Shown piece after piece: positions 12,288 to 20,937 of a DNA stretch of 26,765 nucleotides. Numbering within the stretch: the first letter of the stretch is position 1; each line of letters begins with the position of its first letter. The DNA comes from Pseudomonadota bacterium (GTDB lineage Bacteria > Pseudomonadota > Gammaproteobacteria > Burkholderiales > Burkholderiaceae_B), in the NCBI GenBank assembly GCA_023386765.1, contig JAEWJD010000049.1:1-26765 (forward strand). Reading direction: 5' to 3'. Position numbers and translations under genes: made by a program. The notes beneath the pieces were generated by a model. It saw only the letters and a program-made list of their open reading frames with translations, ran no database searches and was not told where the DNA came from.

Positions 12288-13880
12288 TCATTCCCACTCA
12301 ATCGTCGCCGGCGGTTTGCTGGAGACGTCGTAGACCACGCGGTTGATGCCGCGGACTTCGTTGATGATGCGGGACGAGACGCGGGCCAGCAGGGGGTGCG
12401 GCAGGGGCGCCCAGTCGGCGGTCATGAAGTCGAAGGTCTGGACGGCGCGCAGCGCGACGACGTATTCGTAGGTGCGGCCGTCGCCCATGACGCCGACGGA
12501 CTTGACGGGCAGAAAGACCACGAAGGCTTGCGAGGTCAGTTCGTACCAGGTCAGGTCGCTGGCGGGGTCCTTGGTGTTGCGCAGCTCTTCGATGAAGATA
12601 GCATCCGCCTGGCGCAGGAGGTCGGCGTATTCCTGTTTGACTTCGCCCAGGATGCGCACGCCCAGGCCCGGGCCGGGGAACGGGTGGCGGTAGACCATCT
12701 GCGGCGGCAGGCCGAGGGCGACGCCGAGTTCGCGGACTTCGTCCTTGAAGAGTTCGCGCAGCGGTTCGAGCAGTTGCAGGTTGAGCGTGTCGGGCAGGCC
12801 GCCGACGTTGTGGTGCGATTTGATCGCCACGGCCTTGCCGGTCTTGGCGCTGGCCGATTCGATGACGTCGGGATAGATGGTGCCCTGGGCAAGCCATTTG
12901 GCGCCCTGCAGCTTGCCGGCCTCGAGCTGGAAGACTTCAACGAATTCGCGGCCGATGATCTTGCGCTTGGCTTCCGGGTCGGAGACGCCGGCCAGCTTGC
13001 CCATGAATTGGCCGCTGGCATCGACGTGAATGATCTTCACGCCCATGTTTTCGGCGAAGGTTTGCATGACCTGCTGGCCTTCGTTCAGGCGCAGCAGGCC
13101 GTGGTCGACGAAGACGCAGGTGAGCTGGTCGCCGATGGCGCGGTGGATCAGTGCCGCGGCCACGGACGAATCGACACCGCCGGACAGGCCGAGAATGACG
13201 TCGTCGCTGCCGACCTGCTCGCGGATGCGTTCAACGGCTTCGGCGATGTAGTCAGGCATGTTCCAGTCGCCGGTGCCGCCGCAGATCTCGCGCACGAAGC
13301 GCGAGATGAGCGCCTTGCCCTGCACGGTGTGGGTGACTTCGGGGTGGAACTGCACTGCATAGAAGCGGCGCGTTTCGTCGGCCATGCCGGCGATCGGGCA
13401 GGACGGGGTCGAGGCCATGACCGTGAAGCCCGGCGGCACTTCGGTGACTTTGTCGCCGTGGCTCATCCAGACCTTGAGCATGTCCTGGCCGGCGTCGTTC
13501 TTGAAGTCGGACAGGCCGGCGAGCAGCTGGGTCTCGCCCTGGGCGGCGACTTCGGCGTAGCCGAACTCGCGCTGGTCGCTGAAGCTGACCTTGCCGCCCA
13601 ACTGCAGCGCCATGGCCTGCATGCCGTAGCAGATGCCCAGCACGGGCACGCCTGCGTCAAAGACGGCGGCGGGCACGCGCATGGAGTCGGCATCGTAGGC
13701 CGAGGCATGGCTGCCCGACAGGATGATGCCCATCAGGCCCTGGCCGGCCTGCTCGCGCACGAAGTCGTCGCTGACGTCGCCGGGATGGATTTCGGAATAG
13801 ACGCCAGCCTCGCGGACGCGACGGGCGATGAGCTGGGTGACTTGCGAACCGTAGTCAAGAATGAGGATGCGCTGATGCAT
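12288..13880 (-). CDS. guaA: GMP synthase (glutamine-hydrolysing)
   Basis: A 530-residue enzyme converting XMP to GMP with glutamine and ATP, the last step of GMP synthesis. The N-terminal glutamine amidotransferase has the nucleophile C84 in LGICYGMQAM and the His/Glu pair in VQFHPEVTHT. The ATP-pyrophosphatase P-loop is ILGLSGGVDSSVAAALI. The C-terminal dimerisation domain ends RVVYDVSSKPPATIEWE. Length matches the family (about 525). It lies downstream of guaB on the same strand but behind a terminator-like hairpin. The last five codons form the island att site and remain intact. Confidence 0.98.
   Translation of the reverse strand: MHQRILILDYGSQVTQLIARRVREAGVYSEIHPGDVSDDFVREQAGQGLMGIILSGSHASAYDADSMRVPAAVFDAGVPVLGICYGMQAMALQLGGKVSFSDQREFGYAEVAAQGETQLLAGLSDFKNDAGQDMLKVWMSHGDKVTEVPPGFTVMASTPSCPIAGMADETRRFYAVQFHPEVTHTVQGKALISRFVREICGGTGDWNMPDYIAEAVERIREQVGSDDVILGLSGGVDSSVAAALIHRAIGDQLTCVFVDHGLLRLNEGQQVMQTFAENMGVKIIHVDASGQFMGKLAGVSDPEAKRKIIGREFVEVFQLEAGKLQGAKWLAQGTIYPDVIESASAKTGKAVAIKSHHNVGGLPDTLNLQLLEPLRELFKDEVRELGVALGLPPQMVYRHPFPGPGLGVRILGEVKQEYADLLRQADAIFIEELRNTKDPASDLTWYELTSQAFVVFLPVKSVGVMGDGRTYEYVVALRAVQTFDFMTADWAPLPHPLLARVSSRIINEVRGINRVVYDVSSKPPATIEWE
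12290..12305. other. att site in the guaA 3' end
   Basis: ATTCCCACTCAATCGT covers the last codons of guaA (Thr-Ile-Glu-Trp-Glu) and matches 13 of 16 bases of the copy at 122-137. Integration keeps the GuaA C-terminus unchanged. The 3' end of guaA is an established island insertion site. Confidence 0.8.
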
Positions 13881-13900
13881 GGTGATTCTGCCGGTTGGAA

Positions 13901-13943
13901 ATAAAAGCGCACCGGCCAGAACGGTTGGGCTCTGCCGGTGCGC
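13901..13943 (-). terminator. Terminator or attenuator between guaB and guaA
   Basis: GCGCACCGGC (13907-13916) and GCCGGTGCGC (13934-13943) are perfect 10-bp arms with a 17-nt loop. On the minus strand the stem is followed by TTTTATTT. It ends only about 20 nt before the guaA start, so guaA expression depends on readthrough from guaB or on a promoter within this short gap. Confidence 0.7.
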
Positions 13944-13977
13944 GGTGCATTACGAATGTTGACGTGATCTAAGCTGA

Positions 13978-15438
13978 TCAGTCGGCGCGGTAATTCGGCG
14001 CCTCCTTGGTGATCTGCACGTCGTGGACATGCGACTCGCGCACGCCCGCAGCGGTGATCTCGACGAACTGCGGCTTGGTGCGCATTTCCTCGATGGTGGC
14101 GCAACCGCAATAGCCCATGGAGGCACGGATGCCGCCGACCAGCTGATAGATGATGGCCAGCACGCTGCCCTTGTAGGGTACGCGGCCTTCGATGCCTTCG
14201 GGCACGAGCTTGTCGGCGTTGTTGGACGGATCCTGGAAGTAGCGATCCGCCGAACCGTCGGCCATGGCGCCGAGACTGCCCATGCCGCGATACGATTTGT
14301 ACGAACGGCCCTGGAACAGCACAACCTCACCCGGCGACTCTTCGGTGCCGGCGAACATGCCGCCCATCATGCAGGCCGAAGCGCCCGCGGCGATGGCCTT
14401 GGCCACGTCGCCCGAGTAGCGGATGCCGCCGTCGGCGATGAGGGTCACGCCAGTGCCTTCAAGGGCCTTGGCGACGTCGGAGATGGCGGAGATCTGCGGC
14501 ACGCCCACACCGGCCACGATACGGGTGGTGCAGATGGAGCCGGGGCCGATGCCCACTTTGACACCGTCGGCGCCGGCTTCGACCAACGCGCGGGCGGCTT
14601 CGGCGGTGGCGATGTTGCCCCCGATGACTTCCACCTTGGGGTAGTGCTGCTTGACCCAGCGCACGCGCTCGATCACGCCAGCAGAGTGGCCGTGCGCGGT
14701 GTCGACGATGATGACGTCAACGCCGGCGGCCACCAGCTTTTCGACGCGCTCTTCGGTGCCGGCGCCCACGCCGACGGCCGCGCCCACGCGCAACTGGCCC
14801 TGAGCGTCCTTGCAGGCGTTGGGGTGCTCGGTGTTCTTGACGATGTCCTTGACGGTGGCCAGGCCACGCAGCTCAAAGGCGTCGTTGACGATCAGCACGC
14901 GCTCCAGGCGGTGCTTGTGCATCAGGGCCTGGGCTTCGTCGAGCGTGGCGCCTTCGTGCATGGTCACCAGGCGCTCGCGCGGCGTCATGATTTCGCTCAG
15001 CGGCTGGTCCAGGCGGTCTTCGAAGCGCAGGTCACGGTTGGTGACGATGCCGACCAGCTGACGGCCCTGCACCACGGGCAGGCCCGAGATGCCGTGCTGG
15101 CGCTGCAGCGCGATCGCGTCACGCACCTTCATGTCGGCGGTGACGGTGATGGGATCGATGACGATGCCGAACTCGTGGCGCTTGACGCGTGCGACTTCAC
15201 GGGCCTGTTCGTCGGCGCTCAGGTTTTTGTGAATGATGCCGATGCCGCCTTCCAGGGCCATGGCGATCGCCAGGCGCGACTCCGTCACGGTGTCCATGGC
15301 GGCGGAAACCAGCGGAATATTCAGGGTGATGTTGCGGGTCAGGCGGGTGGCAAGCGATGTGTCGCGCGGCAACACATTAGAGAAAGCTGGCACCAACAAC
15401 ACGTCGTCGAAGGTGAGGGCTTTTTGAACGAGACGCAT
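13978..15438 (-). CDS. guaB: Inosine-5'-monophosphate dehydrogenase
   Basis: A 486-residue cytoplasmic enzyme oxidising IMP to XMP with NAD+, the committed step to GMP. The barrel starts KALTFDDVLLVPAFSNVLP. Two CBS domains fill roughly residues 93-205 (DPITVTADMKVRDAI and MTPRERLVTMHEGATLDEA). The catalytic loop GPGSICTTRIVAG places the nucleophile at C303, and the flap region RYFQD is present. The start at 15438 has GGAG 8 nt upstream and the usual length. It is cotranscribed towards guaA. Confidence 0.98.
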   Translation of the reverse strand: MRLVQKALTFDDVLLVPAFSNVLPRDTSLATRLTRNITLNIPLVSAAMDTVTESRLAIAMALEGGIGIIHKNLSADEQAREVARVKRHEFGIVIDPITVTADMKVRDAIALQRQHGISGLPVVQGRQLVGIVTNRDLRFEDRLDQPLSEIMTPRERLVTMHEGATLDEAQALMHKHRLERVLIVNDAFELRGLATVKDIVKNTEHPNACKDAQGQLRVGAAVGVGAGTEERVEKLVAAGVDVIIVDTAHGHSAGVIERVRWVKQHYPKVEVIGGNIATAEAARALVEAGADGVKVGIGPGSICTTRIVAGVGVPQISAISDVAKALEGTGVTLIADGGIRYSGDVAKAIAAGASACMMGGMFAGTEESPGEVVLFQGRSYKSYRGMGSLGAMADGSADRYFQDPSNNADKLVPEGIEGRVPYKGSVLAIIYQLVGGIRASMGYCGCATIEEMRTKPQFVEITAAGVRESHVHDVQITKEAPNYRAD

Positions 15439-15582
15439 GAGGAAACTCCGGGCGCAAAGCAAGATTATACGCCGATCAGCCTGGCTGACTAGGGATAGCC
15501 CCTATAACCCCTGCCCCGACATGTCCGCGCCTAAGGGCTGACAATCAGACTTCCAGAAAGCTGTCGCCTGTTCGCCACATTT

Positions 15583-15639
15583 TTACCCGGGTAATTTGAC
15601 AGCAAGCTGGCAATTACGGCATATTTCAATTTTACCCGG
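15583..15639 (+). promoter_or_regulatory. Promoter flanked by two TTTTACCCGG sites
   Basis: TTGACA (15596-15601) and CATATT (15620-15625) with an 18-bp spacer make a good sigma-70 promoter. A perfect 12-bp palindrome TTACCCGGGTAA (15583-15594) lies just upstream. The ten bases TTTTACCCGG occur at 15581-15590 and again at 15630-15639, near the expected transcription start. This arrangement fits a repressor binding both sides of the promoter. The regulator is unknown. Confidence 0.6.
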
Positions 15640-15647
15640 ATTTAATT

Positions 15648-16184
15648 ATGAGCACCCAATTCACCGCCTTTCTCGACAAACAGCGCATCGCGCATGGCTC
15701 GCCTGCCGAGGTCGCGCTGGCCCTGCATGGCCGCCCGGCCGGTCAGGTGCTCGTGTTCGACGATGCCACCGGCCGCCAGACCGAACTGGACCCGCAGCAC
15801 AGCCCGGCAAGCGAGTCACCGGCCGCTAACATAGCGCCGTCGGCCGACACCGCGCGTAGCCGCGGACGCCCCAGGCTCGGCGTGGTGGCACGCGAGGTCA
15901 CGCTGTTGCCACGCCATTGGGAGTGGCTGGCCAGCCAGCCCGGCGGCGCGTCGGTCACCTTGCGCAAGCTGGTCGAGCATGCCAGCAAGCATCCCGATAT
16001 CATGGCCCGCCAGCGTCAGGACGCCGCCTACTATTTTCTGTCGGCCATCGCGGGCGATCTGCCGCAGTACGAGGCAGCGCTGCGGGCGCTCTACGCCAAC
16101 GACCGCGATACGCTGACAGCCTGTATGTCAGGCTGGCCGGCCGATATCGTGGCCTATGCGTTGGCCCGCCTGGAGGGGCGCTGA
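15648..16184 (+). CDS. DUF2239 family protein
   Basis: A 178-residue cytoplasmic protein of unknown function recognised as DUF2239. The N-terminal part has VLVFDDATGRQTELD. The centre carries the family signature RGRPRLGVVAREVTLLPRHW followed by EWLASQPGGASVTLRKLVEHA. The C-terminal helical part includes YYFLSAIAGDLPQYEAALRALYANDRD. No clear ribosome site precedes the ATG and the leader is predicted to be about 15 nt. It is divergent from guaB and has its own putative operator-controlled promoter. A 7-bp hairpin (AGGGGCG/CGCCCCT, 16174-16193) spans its stop codon. Confidence 0.85.
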   Translation: MSTQFTAFLDKQRIAHGSPAEVALALHGRPAGQVLVFDDATGRQTELDPQHSPASESPAANIAPSADTARSRGRPRLGVVAREVTLLPRHWEWLASQPGGASVTLRKLVEHASKHPDIMARQRQDAAYYFLSAIAGDLPQYEAALRALYANDRDTLTACMSGWPADIVAYALARLEGR

Positions 16185-16294
16185 AACGCCCCTGCCGGCC
16201 TGCTTCTGGCGTGATACCGGGCGAGAAGCGGCGGTTTTCTCGTTAAACTGCCGCTTTGGCCCGGCCTTCTGCGCCCGCCCCCGCCTGTTCCACG

Positions 16295-17149
16295 ATGTCC
16301 AAAACCTACGAAATCCGCCCCGACCAGTCGGTCGAACTGCTTAAAGCCCTGCATATCCTGACCCGCGACGGCAAGATGAATCAGGACAGTCGGCGCAAAC
16401 TCAAGCAGGTGTATCACCTGTTCCAGTTCATCGAACCACTGCTGGCCGAGGTCAAGGCCCGGCGCGGCCGCGTGACGCTGGCTGACCACGGGGCCGGCAA
16501 GTCGTACCTGGGTTTCATTCTCTACGATCTGTTCTTCAAGCAGCAGGCCGACGACTCGCATATCTACGGCATCGAAACGCGCGATGCGCTGGTGCAAAGC
16601 TCGCGCGAACTGGCGCAGCGTGCCGGCTTCGGTGGCATGAGTTTTCTGAATCTGTCGGTGGCCGAGTCGATCGTTTCACCGTTGCTGCCGGAAACCATCG
16701 ATGTGGTGACCGCGCTGCACGCCTGCGATACTGCGACCGATGACGCCATCCGTTTTGCGCTGACCAAGCGCGCCAGCCATATCGTGCTGGTGCCTTGCTG
16801 CCAGGCCGAGGTGGCCGCCGCCCTGCGTCAGCACAAAGCGGCATCGCTGGGCGACCCGATGGCCGAGCTATGGCGCCATCCGCTGCACACGCGCGAGTTC
16901 GGCAGCCAACTCACCAACGTGTTGCGCTGCCTGCAACTGGAAGCGCATGGCTATCAGGTCAGCGTGACCGAACTGGTCGGCTGGGAACACTCGATGAAAA
17001 ACGAACTCATCATCGCCCAGCACAAGCCGGACCGTCCCCGCCGCAAGGCGGCCGAACGGCTGCAGGAGATCCTGGCGCGCGTCGGCCTGCCGCAATTGCG
17101 CGAGCGCTTTACCGCGCCCGAAGACCTGCGCGAGCCGGCCGCCCGCTGA
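16295..17149 (+). CDS. SAM-dependent methyltransferase-like protein
   Basis: A 284-residue Rossmann-fold methyltransferase-like protein, resembling the Methyltransf_32 group. The SAM-binding motif I is RVTLADHGAGKSYLGFILYD at residues 59-78. An acidic strand end follows in IYGIETRDALV. TALHACDTATDDAIRFAL and HIVLVPCCQAEVA are characteristic of that group. Substrate unknown; some relatives act on RNA. The ATG at 16295 gives MSKTYEIRPD, but no ribosome site is clear. It is 110 bp after DUF2239, and it converges on the DUF1415 gene with a 16-bp gap and no obvious terminator. Confidence 0.75.
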   Translation: MSKTYEIRPDQSVELLKALHILTRDGKMNQDSRRKLKQVYHLFQFIEPLLAEVKARRGRVTLADHGAGKSYLGFILYDLFFKQQADDSHIYGIETRDALVQSSRELAQRAGFGGMSFLNLSVAESIVSPLLPETIDVVTALHACDTATDDAIRFALTKRASHIVLVPCCQAEVAAALRQHKAASLGDPMAELWRHPLHTREFGSQLTNVLRCLQLEAHGYQVSVTELVGWEHSMKNELIIAQHKPDRPRRKAAERLQEILARVGLPQLRERFTAPEDLREPAAR

Positions 17150-17165
17150 GGCGACCGAACCCCTT

Positions 17166-17735
17166 TCAGTTGCCGCGCGGCTCGCCGCGCATCAGCCGCG
17201 CCCAGCCGTCATGGCCCAGGGCACGCAGCGTCTCGATGTTCTTCTCGTAGATCTCCGAGGCATCGGGAAAGGCCTCGACCGCCCGGTCGATGCTTTCTTC
17301 GCGTAGCAGATGCAGGATGGGATACGGCGAACGGTTGGTGTAGTTCTCGATATCGTCGGGCTCGGTCTCGGCGAACTGGAACAAGGGATGGAAGGTCGCC
17401 ACCTGCAACTCCCCCACCAGCCGCATGCGCTTGAGCAGGCGCTCCGAGATCTCTTCAAAGTCATTGAAGTCGTAGAAGTCCGGCAGCGCCTCGGGCAGGA
17501 TCAGCAACGTGGTGTCGATCACGTCGGGGTCGGCCTGCGACAGCAGCAGGAGTTCTTCTTCGAGATCCTGCAGCACGCCTTCGGCGTCTTCGGCATCGCT
17601 CACGGCGTAACGCACCTGGTCCTTGACCTGGACCGCCTTCGCGAAAGGACAGAGATTCAGGCCAATGACCGCGCGCTCAACCCAGGCGCGCACCTCGTCG
17701 GCGACCTCGCCAGCGGCGGGAGTATTCAAAATCAT
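17166..17735 (-). CDS. DUF1415 family protein
   Basis: A 189-residue soluble protein of the DUF1415 family. The N-terminal family block WVERAVIGLNLCPFAKAVQV contains a conserved Cys. The middle contains TTLLILPEALPDFYDFNDF, and then FHPLFQFAETEPDDIENYTN and RSPYPILHLLREESIDRAV, all typical. Function is not established. The start at 17735 is preferred over an earlier in-frame ATG because the family begins near this point. It is downstream of the M20 peptidase gene across 68 bp containing GC-rich hairpins (for example GGGGGC-act-GCCCCC). Confidence 0.85.
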   Translation of the reverse strand: MILNTPAAGEVADEVRAWVERAVIGLNLCPFAKAVQVKDQVRYAVSDAEDAEGVLQDLEEELLLLSQADPDVIDTTLLILPEALPDFYDFNDFEEISERLLKRMRLVGELQVATFHPLFQFAETEPDDIENYTNRSPYPILHLLREESIDRAVEAFPDASEIYEKNIETLRALGHDGWARLMRGEPRGN

Positions 17736-17803
17736 GGGATATCCGTGGTGATGGGCCGGCTGGCTGCCGGCCCGTGGCGGGGGCACTGCCCCCATTGCGC
17801 CTG

Positions 17804-19276
17804 TCAGGCCTGCGGCATGGCGGCCATGGTCTGGGCCACGGCTGCCGTCAATTTCTTGCCATAGGGCACGTGCAGGAACTCATTGGGACCGTGGGCATTG
17901 GACTTGGGGCCCAGCACGCCGCAGACCATGAACTGCGCCTTGGGAAAGCCCTTCTGCAGCATGCTCATGAGTGGGATGGTACCGCCCTGGCCGATGTAGC
18001 CGCAGGGCGAGCCGTAGTAGGCCTGCGAGGCCTCATCCAGCGCCTTGGACAGCCAGGCGGAGGTGCTCGGTGCGTTCCAGCCCGTGGCCGCGCCTTCGTT
18101 GGCATGGAAGATGACCTTGGCGTTGTAGGGCGAGTCGGCTTCCAGCAGGGCTTTGATTTCCTGCGAGGCAGCGACCGCATCGACCAGCGGCGGCAGGCGC
18201 AACGACAGCTTGAAGGCAGTGCGCGGACGCAGCACGTTGCCCGCGCTGCTGAGCGGCGGCAGGCCCTCCGCACCGGTAACCGACAGGGTCGGGCGCCAGG
18301 TGCGGTTGAGCAGCGCCTGCTCGGGTTCGGTGGTCATGGGCAGCACGAATCCCCCCTCGGCCCCGCAGCTCCAGGGAAAACGCCGCCACACTTCATCACC
18401 CAGGATCTGGGCCGTCGCCTTGACCTGCTCGATGCGGTCAGCGGGGATTTCGCAATGCAGGCTTTGCGGCAGCAGGCGGCCGGTGCCGCTGTCTTCGAGA
18501 CGATCGAGCAGATGGCGCAGGATGCGAAAGCTCGACGGCACCACGCCGCTGGAGTCTCCCGAGTGCACGCCTTCGTCCAGGACCTGGACTTCCAGGGTGC
18601 CGGCCACCATGCCACGCAGCGAGGTGGTCATCCAGAGCTGGTCATAGTTGCCCGCGCCCGAGTCCAGGCATACCACCAGGGACACGTTGCCCAGGCGCTC
18701 GCGCAGGGCATCGATGTACGGCAGCAGGTCATAGCTGCCGGATTCTTCACAGGTTTCGACGATGCCCACGCAGCGCGGGCGCGGCACGCCCTGCTTGTCC
18801 AGCGCCATGATGGCAGTCAGCGAGGCATAGATGGCATAGCCATCGTCGGCGCCACCGCGACCGTAGAGCTTGCCGTCTTCGTACTTGGGCGTCCACGGGC
18901 CGAGGTCGGAACGCCAGCCCGAGAACTCAGGCTGCTTGTCCAGGTGGCCATAGAGCAGCACGGTATCGCCGTTGTCCTGGCGCGTGGCCGGCACGTCGAA
19001 GAAGATCACGGGCGTGCGGCCCGGCAGGCGCACCACTTCGAGTGTCAGGCCACGCACTTTCTGGGCCTCGACCCATTGCGCGGCATCGCGCACCACACGC
19101 TCGATGAAAGCGTTCTTTTCCCAGTCGGCATCGAAGGCCGGGCTTTTGGCCGGGATGGCGATGTAGTCGGTCAGCGCGGGAATGATTTCGCGGTCCCACT
19201 TGTCATCCACGAAAGCCTGCAGGGCTAGCGGATCAAGCGTGGGTGGCAGGGCGTCGTCGGGTACACGGGCGTTCAT
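17804..19276 (-). CDS. M20 family metallopeptidase
   Basis: A 490-residue dizinc peptidase of the M20/carboxypeptidase-like group, probably cytoplasmic as there is no signal peptide. Zinc-site residues are recognisable: H111 and D113 in LLYGHLDKQPEFSGW, the bridging D144 in YGRGGADDGYAIYAS, the catalytic Glu and ligand Glu in VETCEESGSYDL, D205 in VVCLDSGAGN, and the C-terminal His in NAHGPNEFLHVPYG. A lid domain is inserted between about 215 and 390. Substrates are likely dipeptides or acylated amino acids. GGAG 8 nt before the ATG supports the start. Confidence 0.92.
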   Translation of the reverse strand: MNARVPDDALPPTLDPLALQAFVDDKWDREIIPALTDYIAIPAKSPAFDADWEKNAFIERVVRDAAQWVEAQKVRGLTLEVVRLPGRTPVIFFDVPATRQDNGDTVLLYGHLDKQPEFSGWRSDLGPWTPKYEDGKLYGRGGADDGYAIYASLTAIMALDKQGVPRPRCVGIVETCEESGSYDLLPYIDALRERLGNVSLVVCLDSGAGNYDQLWMTTSLRGMVAGTLEVQVLDEGVHSGDSSGVVPSSFRILRHLLDRLEDSGTGRLLPQSLHCEIPADRIEQVKATAQILGDEVWRRFPWSCGAEGGFVLPMTTEPEQALLNRTWRPTLSVTGAEGLPPLSSAGNVLRPRTAFKLSLRLPPLVDAVAASQEIKALLEADSPYNAKVIFHANEGAATGWNAPSTSAWLSKALDEASQAYYGSPCGYIGQGGTIPLMSMLQKGFPKAQFMVCGVLGPKSNAHGPNEFLHVPYGKKLTAAVAQTMAAMPQA

Positions 19277-19399
19277 GGCGGTTCTCCGGTTGGGAGCGGG
19301 TAAGGCAAAACGATATTCTATGCCTCAAATGCCGCCCCTTCGACCCGCTGGCGCGCGGACCCGGCGTTGCGGTGCCCGCACTACCGGAGCCGGACAGGA

Positions 19400-20926
19400 C
19401 TAGACCGCCGATACCCGCCCTGCGCAGGCACCAGCCGCGGGCGCACCGGCCGGGGTCTCGACGATCGAGGTCAAGGACGGCTCGGCCGCACGCAAGGCCT
19501 GCAGATCCGGCAAGGGACGTTTGAGCTCCTCCATGCCGGCGAAGGCCTGCTCCATGGCATGCGCAGCCGCCAGCACCTGCCGGTCACCCCGGAAGCGCCC
19601 CACGATCTGCAGGCCGAAAGGCATGCCATGGGCATCGCGCCCACAAGGCAGCGTCAGGGCCGGATGGGTGGTGAGCGTGATCACGTAGGTCAGCGCCAGC
19701 CAGCGGTAGTAGTTCTCCTGGCGCTTGCCATCGATCGAGGCGGCATAGAGTTGCGTCCAGGGGAACGGCGATACCGGCGTGGTGGGCGACAGGATCAGGT
19801 CGTAGTCGTCATAAACCTGCTGGAAACGCCGTATCAGGCGGGTCTGCTCTGCCTGCGCCCAGGCGCAATCCTGCAGGCTCATGGCCGCACCCATTTCATA
19901 GTTGGCGCGGGTATTGGGCCCCAGGCTGGCGGGGTCGTTCTCGTAGGCGTCGCGCATGCCTGCCACGAAGGACTCGGCGCGCAACACGTCAAAACAACGA
20001 TGGGCCTGGCCAAAGTCGATCTCGACCGGGTCGCAGGCGGCAAACAGGTGCTTCATGGCCGTGATCTTGGCGCGGAAGGCCCGGCGGATTTCCGGGTCGA
20101 CGTCGCACACGCCGAAGTCTTCGCTGTAGGCCACGCGCAGGCTGCCCAGGTCGATGCGGTCCGGCGTCAGGAAGGCCAGCGGATCCAGCGGGTAGCTGAG
20201 CGGGTCGCCCGCATCCGGGCCGGCGCTGGCGGCCAGCTGCAGGCAGGCATCGGCGACCGTGCGGCCCATCGGTCCCACCACCGAAATCGGTGTCCAGCCC
20301 AGCAACTTGCGCACGCTGGGCACCACGCCCGGCGAGGGCCGGAACCCCACCACCCCGCACTTGGCTGCCGGGATGCGCAACGACCCCCCGGTATCCGAGC
20401 CGGTGCACACGGGCAGCAGATCGGCGGCCAGCGCGGCCGCCGAGCCGCCGGACGACCCTCCGGCATTGAGATTCGGGTTGAAAGGGTTGCCGGTCGCACC
20501 CCACACGGTATTGCGCGAGTTCGCGCCCGCGCCCATCTCCGGCACGTTGGTCTTGGCCGTCACGATGGCGCCGGCACGGCGCAGGCGTGCCACCAGCGCG
20601 ACATCCTCGGCCGGCACATAGTCACGATAAATCTGCGAACCATACGTCGTTAGCAGGCCGGCGGTCGGCTCCAGGTCTTTCACGCCCAGGGGCAAGCCAT
20701 GCAGCAGCCCCAGCGGCTCGCCCGCCATCACGGCCTGCTCGGCTGCGCGCGCCTGCTGGCGCGCTTGCTCAAAGGCGGTGGCGGTAACGGCGTTGATGTA
20801 CGGGTTGACGGCCTCGATGCGGGCAATGCAGGCTTGCAGCAGCTCAACCGGCGACAGTTGGCGCGCGCCGATCATGCGGCGCAGGCTCACCGCGCTCAGG
20901 GATACCAGGGAATCATCCAGAACCAT
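19400..20926 (-). CDS. Amidase signature family hydrolase
   Basis: A 508-residue amidase with the Ser-cisSer-Lys triad: K83 in LPLGVKDLEPTAGLLTTYGS, the cis-Ser within NAGGSSGGSAAALAA (about 154-166), and the nucleophile S182 in GSDTGGSLRIPAAKCGVVGFRP. It hydrolyses an amide bond of an unknown small molecule. Resemblance to GatA is limited to the signature, and there are no GatB/GatC neighbours. It is preceded on the same strand by a Bug receptor gene with an 11-bp gap and an AAGGAAGG ribosome site, so the two are an operon. A transported substrate or its amide is the likely target. Confidence 0.92.
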   Translation of the reverse strand: MVLDDSLVSLSAVSLRRMIGARQLSPVELLQACIARIEAVNPYINAVTATAFEQARQQARAAEQAVMAGEPLGLLHGLPLGVKDLEPTAGLLTTYGSQIYRDYVPAEDVALVARLRRAGAIVTAKTNVPEMGAGANSRNTVWGATGNPFNPNLNAGGSSGGSAAALAADLLPVCTGSDTGGSLRIPAAKCGVVGFRPSPGVVPSVRKLLGWTPISVVGPMGRTVADACLQLAASAGPDAGDPLSYPLDPLAFLTPDRIDLGSLRVAYSEDFGVCDVDPEIRRAFRAKITAMKHLFAACDPVEIDFGQAHRCFDVLRAESFVAGMRDAYENDPASLGPNTRANYEMGAAMSLQDCAWAQAEQTRLIRRFQQVYDDYDLILSPTTPVSPFPWTQLYAASIDGKRQENYYRWLALTYVITLTTHPALTLPCGRDAHGMPFGLQIVGRFRGDRQVLAAAHAMEQAFAGMEELKRPLPDLQALRAAEPSLTSIVETPAGAPAAGACAGRVSAV

Positions 20927-20937
20927 ATCGTCCTTCC

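Larger units (their letters stand above)
122..12305. mobile_element. GIsul2-like integrative island in the 3' end of guaA, without sul2
   Basis: The island is bounded by two imperfect copies of the guaA 3' end and has an integrase at the guaA-proximal edge. It carries a resolvase, an arsenic operon, IncP-type trbJ/K/L and oriT, IncQ-type repA and repC, and an AlpA-like regulator. From established knowledge, GIsul2 is a guaA-inserted island of about 15 kb with arsenic resistance, replication genes and the CR2-sul2 unit. No sul2 or CR2 is seen here, so this may be a form without that insertion. Base composition is less GC-rich in the 7.5-8.7 kb and 10.6-12.2 kb parts than in the flanking chromosome. 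Relationship to GIsul2 is from memory and needs an alignment. Confidence 0.85.

Noticed and set aside
12081..13904. 607-codon rightward open frame opposite guaA
   Set aside because: It is antisense to an intact, fully recognised guaA and has the His/Asp/Ala-rich composition typical of mirror frames in high-GC genes.
14023..15492. 489-codon rightward open frame opposite guaB
   Set aside because: It is a mirror frame of guaB with repetitive Gly/Asp/His composition and no family features.
17774..19228. 484-codon rightward open frame opposite the M20 peptidase gene
   Set aside because: It is a mirror frame of a gene with all zinc-site motifs and has no recognisable domain.
19367..20653. 428-codon rightward open frame opposite the amidase gene
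   Set aside because: It is antisense to the amidase catalytic region and rich in Arg/Gly/His, as expected for a shadow.
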